From Cristatella mucedo (taxonomy: Eukaryota; Bryozoa; Phylactolaemata; Cristatellidae), in assembly GCA_009760855.2 (NCBI GenBank), contig WPIO01000013.1, positions 5,014,501 through 5,078,500 on the forward strand: DNA of 64,000 nucleotides, given 5' to 3'. The notes under the pieces were generated by a model that was not told the DNA's origin, did not search any database, and worked only from the letters and a program-made list of their open reading frames with translations. A program made the translations under genes and the position numbers. Positions 1 to 10,493 of the stretch are shown piece by piece (position 1 is the stretch's first letter; every line of letters begins with the position of its first letter).

Positions 1-119
1 GGCATCTCGACCTCTCGTGAGAGCACACCACCGCACACTTAAATGAGCTCGAGCGGTCGGTAGAATGATCTCTGATCGTTCGATGGGATCAAGCACGATG
101 ACCAGCGGTGAATAAATAA

Positions 120-270
120 AGAATGTATTTATATAGCGCCACAAGAGAACTTGATCTCTATTCAGGCGCTACTTCACATGTGCCTCGGTGCTCGAGCCCT
201 CGGCCTCGGCCTGAACTTGGTCCCCGGGGCGAGCACCTTAATCGCTGGACCACAAAGCAGTCATTTGAGC
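120..270 (-). mobile_element. tRNA-derived SINE, family S1
   Basis: Read on the reverse strand, a tRNA-like head (A-box-like run around 'AGCGATTAAGGTGCTCGCC', B-box-like 'GGGCTCGAGCACC') is followed by a tail with 'GAGATCAAGTTCTCTTGTGGCGC' type sequence and 'ATAAATAC'. At least seven more copies with the same head and tail occur in this window. RNA polymerase III promoter boxes plus a LINE-like tail are the usual design of tRNA-derived SINEs. Family names S1 to S3 are mine. Confidence 0.75.
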
Positions 271-1172
271 GAAAGCTTGTCAACGTCAAGCAGTCGGTTG
301 TCAGAAGGAACGCCTACAGTGCGAGCACTCGGCAGAGGTCGCGCTACAGATGCCAGCAATCAGGAGAGCGAGCGGTCGCTGATCCAGCCTCGGTTTCGGG
401 GCGTGCCAACAGCAGAGCTCGGTTTTCTCTTTAAGCATAAAACAATCGATTTAATATCCAACTCACCAAATGCGTGCAAGGTAAGCATCCAGACTATCAG
501 TCGCTAGAGAGCAGGGCCGCGTTCGCTTTCAAAAGTGCTCCATAAGAACGGAAATCAGCTGAGGGCCGGAAGCAGACCTGGATTTAGGAGCCCCGGAGGT
601 GAGCGGCCTGCAGAATGAGACCCGACCGCTACACGGACACAATGAACTGAATAATATTGGGCGGAAACGATTAGAATCTCGCCGGAGTCTAAGCTCGTGA
701 GTGTCAACTACTGCCGACATATCGACAAGCACCAAACCAGTTACGTTAACACCTAGGGGAAGCTCAAGTCGGACTTGCTTTTTTTTCGTTAACTCTCTGA
801 TCTCTCTATCGTACTATGGGTTAAGCATAGCATACATTCCGACGTGGTTATATAATGACTGCCAGGACGTCATTCCATGCGATTTTCGAAGCGAAAATAA
901 TTGCGATTGTTGTACATATTACCTGCCGAAGCGCGTCTGGAGTATGCCAATTATTGTGCAAGCAGCCTTGATTTCCTCGCAGATTAAGTCGTCAAGGCTT
1001 TTAAGCATGGGTCCAATTGAGCGACAAAGAAACTGGTACATATTGCAATTCCCTTGTTGTGGCATCCAGCGACATGATTTGAAGGCAGCAATCGCAAAGA
1101 AAGAAAGATGTCCTGATATATTAGCCAGATAATTTGGTTAGATTATTAAACTGCTAGCTGACTCAGCAGTCT
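271..1172. other. no recognisable gene
   Basis: Unique-looking sequence. A 143-codon open frame at 701-1132 (+) is Cys-rich in its middle and has a hydrophobic stretch near residues 25-50. I see no family motif, no convincing splice context and no repeat homology, so I do not call it a gene. Confidence 0.4.
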
Positions 1173-1324
1173 CCTTTATACAGCGACAGGAGAGCCTTTA
1201 CGGCTGTCACTACCGCTTCCAGCGGCAATCAAGGATCGTCCACCGCAGCATTCGACCCCACGACCTCAGGACCGAGGTCGTGAATAGCAACCACCTTACA
1301 TAGTGTGCCATTGTGGCAGTGCTA
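1173..1324 (-). mobile_element. SINE family S2
   Basis: On the reverse strand the copy reads from a tRNA-like head (AAGGTGGTTGCTATTCACGA) through a B-box-like 'GGGTCGAATGC' to a tail with 'CGATCCTTGATTGCCGCT'. It contains a near-palindrome 'CACGACCTCAG GA CCGAGGTCGTG' (arms of 11 nt). Three further copies lie at 1834, 9300 and 42062. The tail differs from S1, so this is a separate family. Confidence 0.65.
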
Positions 1325-1833
1325 AATAAAGTAAGGATTATTAGCTGTCCCTAAACTATAATAAATAGGAGTCTGGTATAGAAAATCAATGATTTAAGTG
1401 AATAGTAAGAGATTTACATAGCACCTTAAGATAAATAAATCTCTTCCTGAGCATTTTAAATTTGCAGCTAACGAAGCATGTCAACTGGCTAGTGAAAAAA
1501 ATACCCAATTTCAACATGCATGAGTACACAAAGAACAATTCACTAGGAATCAGCAAATGGTGGGACGCACTGATACGTTCTTAGTTTATTTTTAAATTTC
1601 ACCAGTCGTGGCATGTCGTGACGCCAGCGAGTTCGCGGCTTTGGGAACGTTCGAACTATAGGTACAGTCATCAAAGGATTTGAGGTTGGTTAGCAGCACA
1701 TGCTAAACGGCTCGTGCCTAAAGAGATGTCCGAGTGAAAAATTAGTGGAGGTTCCACCATAATAATTATTAGGAACCGGCAATGTCGCATTCTAAGGTTT
1801 AAAATATAAAATAAAATACTAGCTAATTTAACA
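1325..1833. other. AT-rich spacer, nothing recognised
   Basis: No open frame of note. The short stretch at about 1600-1730 (GTCGTGACGCCAGCGAGTTC and onward) resembles a badly decayed reverse-strand L2A 3' coding end, but too weakly to annotate separately. Confidence 0.3.
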
Positions 1834-1987
1834 GCCTCTTTTGTGTAGCGAAAGAAGAGCCTTTATGGCTATCACCGCCACTTGAAGCGGTGATAAAGGA
1901 TCGCTCAACGCAGGCTTCGAGCCCACGACCTCGGGACCAAGGTCGTGAAAAGCAACCACCTTCCCCAGTGTGCCATCACGGCTCACC
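1834..1987 (-). mobile_element. SINE family S2
   Basis: Close relative of the copy at 1173-1324 in the same orientation. It shares the B-box-like 'GGGCTCGAAGCC', the internal hyphenated palindrome (here with one G:A mismatch) and the tail 'AGCGATCCTTTATCACCGCT'. Confidence 0.7.
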
Positions 1988-4019
1988 TTGAGGCTTAGAC
2001 CAGAGGAAATGCGATTCCGAGCGATGGCTAGAGAGTTCTAGGCAACGGCGAAAGTACACTCGAAGCTCCGGCTTGTGGCTTTTGAATTGACTTGTTGACG
2101 TTAAAGGTATGGACTTATGTCAAGGTATGGGTGTTCTTGCTAGCGGCGATGTTCTGCTACCGTTGCCGTACCTGCATGGTACGGTAGAGCATCTGCCACT
2201 CGTTAGCGATGATTCAAGGCGTGAGCGTCATCAGTATCAGTCAATGCATCTGTATCGGGCTAGCACCTGTTACACCCGCTGGACTTACGTTCACGAGCTG
2301 CAATAGCTCGTTCGTAGCACTACCAATCAAAGATAAGAAAATGTGCCCGAAAGAGCAATGTATTCCACATAACTACTAGCAGTAGTAGATCGTGTGAACC
2401 AGCTCGCTGTCAAGCCCTGCAGACACTCACCTAAACAATATCGGAATATTGAGCAGACATGCCCAGTGGCTGAAATATGTAAAATCCCAGCCAGTCTCGA
2501 GTCGGAGCTCGGCAACGCTATCTGGCTTACTAGGTCCAACAACAAAGTCACGCAGCAGAAGGCGTCTCTACAGATTGCAGAACGATCCATCTTCCTTCCA
2601 CGGGCCTCCACGATACATCAGGTTAGATAAGGAGATCACCCTAGTTTGAAAATGGACAAGCCTTTCGCCTACCAGCCATATCCTGCTCTCGTGATCTCCT
2701 TCGCTAGTCATCAAAGTCAATCAAGTCATAGTAGCTAGATAGCTGGCTAGCGGAAATGAATTTCGCAGAAATATTTACGTAGATTGCCCATCCTTTAGTA
2801 CTTTCCGAAATTGTATAACCGTTTCTTGGGCCAAAAGCAGCGGCGTGCCACAGCTTATCATCGGACTTACGAAAAGCTAGCCAAGACGATTAATCAGTGT
2901 ACGTGGCATTTTCGGGAGGCACTGCCTTTTCCGTACTTACGCAATCGTTCTCGTCTGTGAGCTAGCTGCCTCCGTTCGTCTGATCTTTGTTTCCAGCTCT
3001 CGGAGCTCTAAAATTACCAAATAATGCGACGCACCATGTTCGGCATCCCTTCAACTGAGTCCTGTTTGCAGCGACAGTAGTGCAACTAGCAAAAGAAAGT
3101 AAACAAACCCGACTGTTCCGCGAAGCACCTGCTCCGCCCTTCCGAGCCGCTCTTTCTGAGCTTTTGCGTGCTCAGACTGAGCATGTTCTTACTAAACAAA
3201 TGATATTCTTTCTTTTCGGCACAGTTAAAGTGGATAGAAATAGATTGAGTTCTCTTGGGGTACTACAAAAGTGTAGTTTTATTATTACTGCTACTAAGCA
3301 CGGGATGGCTTCGCAGGGACGTATCAGCTACAGTATAACCCAACGTCGTCTCTCGGTTGGCCGCAGTTTGAATGCAAGGGACAGTAGCGATTTCAAAGGT
3401 CGCTTTTTTCTGCCCGAAGGTACTCTCTGCTACCTACCCACCCCACTCGTTAGGGGGTGGGGCGGGAGAGGGTGACTGCCAGCAAGAATGCTACATCACT
3501 GCAACTGATCAGCAGGGCCAATGTCAAGCCCGAGAGTGACGTATCAATTGGTAGCTGCTTTCATTCTTTGACTGACTAGGAACGGAAGGCAAGGCGCGGT
3601 CCTCGGGCTTTGAGGTTGATTAAAGGCACAGTGACCTCGAACCGAGACTGAACAGCAGTCGGTACAAGCCGGTAGCGTTAGGAGTCTGAATGTCTGAAAG
3701 GTAAGGCCAAAGGTACCACGAGATTCCAGTCTTACCCGTCTGCAGTATGCGGTTTACGTCCGAGACATTCGAGACGGTCTGTGGGAAGGTTCGCTTGCTA
3801 AGAGTTCACCCGCTGACCGGCTCATTCAAACCGAACTGCTCAACTGTTTAGTCGCGACGAGGAGCCGGAAGGTCATAGGCGGGCAACAGATTCGTGTGGC
3901 GATCGCTCACATATTCAGACATACCATTTGCATTAGGTACAAAAGACTATTATTTCGGAAGCCCTCAAAAGCGCAAAGTCTTTGAAACGCAGCCAACGCG
4001 TGAACGAAGCGGTGAGTGG
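1988..4019. other. no recognisable gene
   Basis: Two kilobases without a supported feature. Open frames at 2327-2611 (-) and 3080-3475 (+, 131 codons) show no family motif. Conserved splice sites or repeats were not seen. Confidence 0.4.
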
Positions 4020-4300
4020 TCGCTTCAATCGCTCGCACCAGCCGTCCTATCCGAACTCGCTGCTCCTCCAGCTAGCTCTCGTACCGCCTGCTCCTGGGCA
4101 TCGTGTCATCTCGCCACCCCTGGCACTAAATTGAAATCTTTTGGCGACGGAGCCTTCAGCTCGTGAGCACCGAAAGTCTGGACCTGAAAGCGTCGACTGC
4201 GGTCACTTCGTGCAAGGATCTTTCGTCCTCTTTTTCAAGTCTCAGCTGAAGACTGACCCGTTTTGGTCAGCGTTTTTTGATTCGCCGCAGTGATTGTTGT
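4020..4300 (+). mobile_element. L2-clade LINE, 3' coding remnant (subfamily C)
   Basis: The forward frame ending near 4166 reads 'SLQSLAPAVLSELAAPPASS' and then 'GTKLKSFGDGAFSS'. These match the conserved C-terminal region of L2-clade reverse transcriptases (LAP.YLSELL, then KSFGDRAFS.APK.WN). The frame then breaks: 'APKVWT' is followed by a stop. It is more diverged than the A and B copies in this window. Confidence 0.6.
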
Positions 4301-4439
4301 GGTGCGATCTTTAGTACGCACTTATGCACGATTAAGCGCCTGTATTGGGTCAGAGATTTTACCGAACGGTGACCGTGATCGCCTTCATGGTAGCTTTAGC
4401 CTGCTGGGCTAAGCGCGATAATTATTTCCTTTTACCTGC

Positions 4440-4880
4440 TTGATGTAATGTTTTGTAAGGTAGCTCCGTCTGTAAATCCACAAAGCCCCAAAAACTAAGT
4501 GGGTTTTACACAGGAGATTTCCATAGCCCACTGAAAGCCTAAGCGGCTTTTAAACGGCTTCCAGTACTCGGTTGTTAGCTGACTTCATCTCAAGCAAAAT
4601 AGACAAAGTGAGAAGCGTAGCTGAGTCAGGAGGGCAGTTTAGGTAGTTAGTAGCATGGAAACATTAATAGCAGCTCGCGACGGCTGGAAAGTATGGGCCA
4701 CAGTCGTCATCGGGAGATTAGATATAGCTGTGTAAGAATTGTCGAAGATCCACTGTCTAGGACCTGCAGAGCAAAAGCGTATGTCACCAACTGTCTTTAA
4801 ATGGAGGACCTTGACAGCTAATGTATTGCCCATAGACAACCTGGGGGCATTAGGAGGCTGAAACTGGTGCTTCAGTTCAA
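4440..4880 (-). mobile_element. L2-clade LINE, 3' fragment (subfamily B)
   Basis: The reverse strand carries 'LHLKTVGDIRFCS' and the 3' untranslated signature 'CTAACTCCACAAAGCC'-like sequence shared with copies at 41762, 42735 and 57548. It is a 5'-truncated, stop-interrupted remnant. Confidence 0.65.
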
Positions 4881-5176
4881 CTAGATATGAATGTCAGTAA
4901 GCGTTGGGTATTTGATTCTCTTGCAGCGAATTAAACAGTGACTGGGTGAAGATCAAGTTCTCTTAGGTCGCTATACAAATGGCTTGTTATTTGTGTTATT
5001 AATTTAGAAATGATTTTTGGTCAAGGATATTTTTACCAATAACAGTGCAAAGGCAATGAATCGATCGAGCGAATTCTAACTAATGTTAGTAATAATAATA
5101 ATGATACATTTGTGTAGCGCTATTAGACACCTTAGTCTCTTTCTAGGTACTTTACACTTTACTCTATACTATAAAG

Positions 5177-5362
5177 CAGCGGTTCTCATCCTGTGGGTCG
5201 CGACTCCTTTGGGGCTCGAACGACCCTTTCACATGGGTCGCCCAAGACCATCGGAAAACACGCATTTCCACATTTTGCACACAATAATTTTATGGTTGGG
5301 GGTTGCCACAACATGAGGAATGTATTAAAGGGTCACGGTATTTTGAAGAATGAGAACCACTG
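5177..5362 (+). mobile_element. hAT MITE related to SPIN/URR1 (copy 1)
   Basis: A 186-bp element begins CAGCGGTTCTCATCCTGTGG and ends ATGAGAACCACTG, so it has imperfect terminal inverted repeats. It is flanked by 8-bp direct repeats CTATAAAG / CTCTAAAG (7 of 8 identical), the duplication length of hAT transposons. From memory, ends and body (GGGTCGCGAC..., AACGACCCTTTCACA, TTTTATGGTTGGGGG, TATTAAAGGGTC) look like vertebrate SPIN/URR1 non-autonomous elements. No transposase is encoded. It interrupts the 3' UTR of the reverse-strand L2 at 5089-7965. Confidence 0.85.
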
Positions 5363-6078
5363 CTCTAAAGGCACCATGATCAAATGGTTAGTGGTATCTT
5401 GATCAACGTAAACAAGCGTAACATAGTTAAAGGTGACATGCACAGGGTCAACATGCATAAATTGTTTGTGGCAGCATGGGCAGTGTCAGCTCGCATAAGC
5501 ACATAAAGGACAAACCTCAGGGACCCACTAAATCCTGTCTTAAACAAGTGTGTTTTCAAGTTCTTTTTTAATTTGATCAAGTCACGGGATGTTGTGACGC
5601 AAGTCGGGAGTGAGTTCCAGGCTTTGGGAGTTTTCGAACTACATGCACGGTCTCTAAAGGATTTGAGGTTTGTACGAGGTATTGGTAAACAGCTAGTTTC
5701 CGAAAAGCGGGTGGTACGATGCTTGGCCTGGTTGGGGAGTAGATCTGAGAGATAGGCTGGACCCGAAGAACGAAGGGACCTAAAAGTGAGCGACAAAACC
5801 TTGAAGTAAATGCACTGCTAAATGGGAGCCAGTGCAGGTTGGCGACAAGTGGTGTGATGTGGCAACTGCGATGCTCATGACAGACAAGCCTAGCTGCAGT
5901 TTTGCACCAGCTGTAAGCGCCTGATTGCACAGGCCGGTAGACCAGCAAGTAGTAGGTTATTGAAGACGAGATATGGTGTCGCAGATGCATGGACCAATTT
6001 AGATGTAATATCCCTGCCTAAGCAAACCCGAATTTTACCAATGTTATTTTTGTAGCTGAAGATAGTCAGACTTAATTA

Positions 6079-6127
6079 TAGTGTTTGATATAGCACACTC
6101 AGAGAACTCAATCTCTTTTTAGGCACT
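6079..6127 (-). mobile_element. short L2A 3' tail inserted in an older L2
   Basis: A tail-like segment ('TTTGATATAGCACACTCAGA', then 'CTCAATCTC') lies between L2 coding blocks that are contiguous in the other copies, at the position corresponding to the L2 text 'TAGCTGAAAGTAGGCATACT'. It is a short secondary insertion. Confidence 0.55.
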
Positions 6128-6593
6128 TGACTGAGGAGCTGATTTGTTTTTGTTTAATGAAAGGTCAAATTGGAACAGGACACCTAGATTTCGTGCAGAT
6201 GCAACGGGAGATATGCTGGCAGAGCTGATTGTGATCGTTAGCCTTTCAAATTTCTGAATCACACTTAGTTTGCCCATAACTATAAAGTTGATTTTAGCGT
6301 CGTTCAATTTAAGAAAATTTTCTGCCATCCATGTGCAGATGTCTTCAATACCTGCAGCAAGGAAGTTGAGAGAATTCGACATGCTGGTGGGCTGGGAGGG
6401 ATCAAAGCAAATGTACAACCGAGTGTCATCAGAATATAAGTGAAAGCCTAGATTGTGCTTGGCAATCACATCGGCAAGAGGGAGAGTTTAAAACGTGAAA
6501 AGAACCCGACCACCGAGCACGGAGCCTTGAGGTATCCAATATTTCGGGTGGCTCCTCGAATGATCCTTTTTCGTTCACATCAATACCCTCTTT

Positions 6594-6845
6594 GGGTCTT
6601 TCACTGAGACTGAGGACTTGATCCATCGAGGGTCTTTCACTGAGACCGAGGACTTGATCCATCGAGGGTCTTTCACTGAGACTGAGGACTTGATCCATCG
6701 AGGGTCTTTCACTGAGACTGAGGACTTGATCCATCGAGGGTCTTTCACTGAGACTGAGGACTTGATCCATTGAGGGTCTTTCACTGAGACTGAGGACTTG
6801 ATCCATCGAGGGTCTTTCACTGAGACTGAGGACTTGATCCATCGC
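6594..6845. repeat. 36-bp minisatellite, seven units, inside L2 RT
   Basis: Seven head-to-tail units of 36 bp (252 bp in all) differ from each other by only single bases. Each starts GGGTCTTTCACTGAGAC and ends GACTTGATCCATCGA. On the reverse strand each unit encodes twelve residues, 'RWIKSSVSVKDP', so the expansion keeps the RT frame. It starts at the RT segment 'GTALRWIKS' that precedes the conserved SYLSDR-type motif of L2 elements. Confidence 0.95.
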
Positions 6846-7965
6846 AGTGCAGTTCCAGTCACGTCCAGGCGAGACGAGAGGCGCTTGAGGAGGACTTGCT
6901 GGTCGATAGTATCAAAAGCTACCGAAAGATCGAGCAAAACAAGCAGAGATACTCTACCTAGGCCTCCATTCTCAAGTAGGTCATTATATACCCGAAGCAA
7001 TGCCGACTTTGCCTTGGAGTGATTAGCTCTAAAGCCAGACTGGAACTTGCGAGCAAGGTTAGAAGTTTCAATATGTGAGTTGAGGTGGTCTGCCGTGACT
7101 CGTTTCAGTGTCTTTGATAGAAAAAGGTAGAGGAGAAACTGAGCAGAAGTTGCTGAAGCTCTCTTCGTCTAGTGTTGCTTGCTTGAGTAGTGGCATGACT
7201 ACAGCGTTTTTGAATAGTGCTGGGACATGACCTGAGGCTTATGACGTTCACAATGTTAGGTATGTATGGCAGCAGCAGATCTACGAAATTGTTTGAGGCA
7301 GGGCAGTGGGAATAGGATATAGACGACTAGTTGTCTTCTTTCATTGGGATACGAACTTCAGGATGAGGTCACCCATGGCCTCCTTGAATCCGTTCCGTGG
7401 ACGATCAGTCCTGATCTTTTGTAGGCTTTTTCAAGCTTAGGCTTAGCAGACTTAGCTAGTTTAACGTCTGCGGTAAACCATTGGCAGCCTGGGCGAGGGC
7501 AAACAGTTCGCTTAGTCAGAGGTGCAAACTCATCGATCATGTCAGTTAGTGTCGTGTTGTGGCATTCAACCAGTGACGACAGGTCGGAAGGGGGATTGAG
7601 CAATATGGGTGAAGAATTCTTGTGCGGGCAGCGTTGATGTCAAGGGTCTTAAGCTTTCTTGGGATTCACGTGACTGTAGATGCGAAGGAGGGCACACACT
7701 GAAGACTGAATGAGATCTGCACGTGGTCAGATATGCAGTATTTGGTAAAAATATGTGGTTGTAGCAGTTGTGCAGTTGTGGGAGAAAATTTGATCGGGTG
7801 TGTGACCCATAATGTGAGTAGGGCCATGCACAGGAGCCACAAGAGAAAACGAGTCAGCCGGTGCACGAAATTCGGCGCTGAAGGCGTAAGATTTTATCAA
7901 AATGAAAGCTAAAATCACCCACAATGAGGAAAGATCGATTTCCTGCACACGGAATCAGGTTGTAC

Positions 7966-8982
7966 TGAGCCAACCAAGCAGCAACTCGTCGGCGTAGATG
8001 TAAGGAACTATTTTTTATAAACAGCTCGTCGGCGTAGCGATGTAAGAGATTATTTCTAAAAGCCGTCTACTTCACTCTGTTTGCGGCTTGCATGTGGCTC
8101 GGGTTTGGCGGCTTGCTTTTCAACCTAGTATTTCAGGGCAACAAGAGAGTGTAGCAACTGAGATAACTCCACCTGTCTAGTGTGAGATGACTCACAAGCA
8201 AGAAAGGCTGCTTTAGCTCTAATTACATTCCCCGGTGCAGAAGTTGTACCGTTATTTTCCAATTGTGTATGGTGATTTGATGAGGCATCGGGAGAGAGAA
8301 AGAGAGCGCTGGAGAGGTATCGCTCGTGAAGCAGTCGAGGAGTGAAAAAATGCTATGCAAATTCAACAACTAGAAACAGACCTGAACTGCGTCCGTGCAA
8401 ACATGAGTTCTTGACGTGTGCACACTGACTAATAATCATAATTAATTTTCCTATTACCGCACTTAGATAAATATATGCCTTTCAATGAGGCTCAAGCAGC
8501 TGAGGAGATTAATATCAGCACATCCAGGCCTACGTTCTTGCAGAAGCATAACGCAGCGTCTCACACATGAGTGAACTAACATTTGGCCTGAAATCTTCTT
8601 GGCTTGCAGTTTAGTGTAGGCAGCTCGTGTGGCCGAGGCGGACTATGGCATGGCCATTGTCTAATCGGGAGCTTCTCGACAACATAATGGACACCGGCTG
8701 GTTCTATACATACCAGAGGCGATTGAGAAGACGAATCGGGTTGTCCATCAGAACCAGAGAAGTTAGGATCTTTACTGTCCATTTGGGATTAACTCTGCAA
8801 AAACGAGCTAGGCAAAACTTTACATGAAAATAATTCATGAGCAGTGGCAATTGTGTAAATGAACAGGCGATTCCGACCCACCTTAAGCAGGTTAAAATAA
8901 AATGTGTCATTAGGTCATACGAAGTAGCTTGCCACTTATCCTCAACATTCTAATTTCACTTTAGCACAGCAATTACTAAAAT
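7966..8982. other. no gene; short direct repeat
   Basis: A roughly 40-bp direct repeat occurs at about 7983-8065 (both parts contain AGCTCGTCGGCGTAG or AACTCGTCGGCGTAG). The first part may be the upstream end of the neighbouring L2. No other structure is recognised. Confidence 0.4.
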
Positions 8983-8984
8983 GT

Positions 8985-9140
8985 ATATAATTCATTTGTG
9001 TAGCGCCCTAAGAGAACTTAATCTCTATCAAGGGGCTTCACATACGCTCTGGAGCTCGAGCCCATGATCTCAGCCATTAAATACCTTCACCCTGACCTTG
9101 GTCGGGGCGAGCACCTTCACTACTGGACGAAACCAGCACG
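8985..9140 (-). mobile_element. tRNA-derived SINE, family S1
   Basis: Reverse-strand copy with the S1 tail (TAGCGCCCTAAGAGAACTTA on the forward strand), B-box-like 'GGGCTCGAGCTCC', and head 'AAGGTGCTCGCCCCGACCA'. It carries the longer head variant with an extra GGTGAAGGTATTTAATGG-type segment, as at 49484 and 56720. Confidence 0.75.
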
Positions 9141-9299
9141 GCTACAGATTAATGGTGAGCTACCATCAGTCAGTTAAGTGATAAAGTCTTTTTACAAAAA
9201 GCTGAACAGAAGGTGACCTATCTTCTAGTATAAATGGACTGACGTTTGGAAGATAGACCGAACAGCCACTTTCCCTCAGGAACAGAAATGCTCCACTCG

Positions 9300-9487
9300 C
9301 TCGAAGGCCGGCTTGCTGGGGGGGGGGGCGATTTATCGAGGCCACGGTAGGAATAGCCCAGGAGGTAAGGTGCTCTCTCTTCACGACCGATGTCGCGGGT
9401 TCAGATTCTGTAGTTGGCGATCCTTTATTGTCAACAGCAAGCGGTGGTTATAGCCGCTGAGGCTCTTCTGGCGCTAAACAGATGAGG
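9300..9487 (+). mobile_element. SINE family S2, forward-strand copy
   Basis: This copy reads in the sense direction: 'GTAAGGTGCTCTCTCTTCAC', B-box-like 'GGGTTCAGATTC', then 'GGCGATCCTTTATTGTCAAC' and 'GCCGCTGAGGCTCTTCTGGC'. Boundaries are approximate. The internal palindrome seen in the other S2 copies is decayed (ACGACCGATGTCGC). Confidence 0.55.
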
Positions 9488-9674
9488 CTGTAAAATCAGC
9501 TAGTATTTATCTAATTATTTGTGGATTCGGCGTAGGAGTGGGTACAGCGTGGCCACGAGTTCGCGGGTTTACTAGATGTCCAGTATTCTTGTCCTTATTG
9601 AATTGTACTAAAAGATGAAGGTCCGCCCCGGAGTAGATTTGCTGGCTTCCAAATGCGACTCGACTACTTGAAAA

Positions 9675-10152
9675 CTACAAAGTGGTAGGCTTCGGTGGTT
9701 TTGTTGTGGTCGTTTCTTTTGCGTTAGCTGTACTACGAAGAAGACCGTGCTCACAATATTCTCTGTACAATGCTAGGAAGTAATTGGTTTTCAACCGTAA
9801 GTTACCGCTGCGAGTACTTGATGAGAGGCTCGTGCAGCTTGTTGAAAAGATACTGCTCAGCTGGCTCACTGCGACCTTTGGCTATGTCAACCAGGTCACA
9901 ATGAATACGACGATAACGCAGCTTGACGTCGAGATCCTTGGACACCTTGATATGTTTATCGCCGCATGTCGCCCCTGGCAGCAATATGCAGAGCAGATTG
10001 TATCCATCTGATGGCAAGATAAACTTCCTAAAGCTCCCTTCAGCCTTCGTACATTTACTTGTACATTTACTCAGTAGCCCACTCCTGGAGACGTACCGTA
10101 CATTAAGGGCGCACCGCCCAGAAGGCATCTTAAAACTTTTGTATAGAGTCAT
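9675..10152 (-). other. possible decayed coding block, unidentified
   Basis: On the reverse strand a 116-codon open frame (10152-9802) ends 'NKLHEPLIKYSQR' and stops. A second frame, shifted, continues with 'LKTNYFLALYREYCEHGLL'. The join looks like one protein with a frameshift, but no family motif is recognised. It could be a transposon-derived or chance frame. Confidence 0.25.
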
Positions 10153-10346
10153 GATAACTCTTGTTACCCTGCCTCGATGGAAGGGTGACTTAAGAGAGTC
10201 TCCGATTTTCTCTTCCAGAAACGGAGTAATTTTTTTGGAGGCATTCGTAGTGGAGATTACGCGAACCGCCCGGAAACCCCGTTTGACTCACCAGCCTAAA
10301 AAGAAATTGATACACGTATTTTAAGAACCGCAGGTGAGATACCACC

Positions 10347-10409
10347 AAAAATAGCGCCTCGTGGCAGGTCTCCTTAGAGTCTAACGAGACCTGCCAAGAG
10401 GCGCTTTTT
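10347..10409. repeat. strong hairpin (24-26 bp stem, 13-nt loop)
   Basis: The left arm ends GCGCCTCGTGGCAGGTCTC, the loop is CTTAGAGTCTAAC, and the right arm is GAGACCTGCCAAGAGGCGC followed by TTTTT. Within the 19-bp core there is one mismatch; an A run on the left pairs with the T run on the right around a 2-nt bulge. It may be a tiny MITE, a small-RNA precursor or a recombination scar. No TSD was identified. Confidence 0.8.
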
Positions 10410-10493
10410 ACATTTATATTACATATTTATATTATACATGTATATTATATTCGCTCGAGGTTCCAAAAGAGTCCGCACTATTTCGATGGGCCT

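Larger units (their letters stand above)
5089..7965 (-). pseudogene. L2-clade LINE copy (subfamily A), longest in the window, decayed
   Basis: Read from 7965 down to 5089. The C-terminal part of an apurinic-type endonuclease comes first ('GPTHIMGHTPDQIF', 'SDHVQISFSL', about 7860-7670). The linker before RT follows ('TLTDMIDEFAPLTKRTV', about 7560-7500), then RT motif A ('LLVLLDLSVAFDTID', about 6960-6900). The motif 'TGTALRWIKS' follows and is expanded by a 36-bp minisatellite. The FYADD-type catalytic box is degraded to 'FHLYSDDTRLY' (about 6450). The C-terminal 'ARLVCHEHRSCH' region and a 3' tail with GCGC stem and (AAT)n close the element at 5089-5150. Several frameshifts and stops make it inactive. 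A hAT MITE (5177-5362) sits in the 3' UTR and a short second L2 tail (about 6079-6127) lies in the middle. Confidence 0.85.

Noticed and set aside
701-1132. 143-codon frame with Cys cluster
   Set aside because: No family motif, splice context or conservation that I can test; length is possible by chance in this window.
6594-6845. CRISPR-like regular repeats
   Set aside because: Units are directly adjacent with no spacers, inside a eukaryotic LINE.
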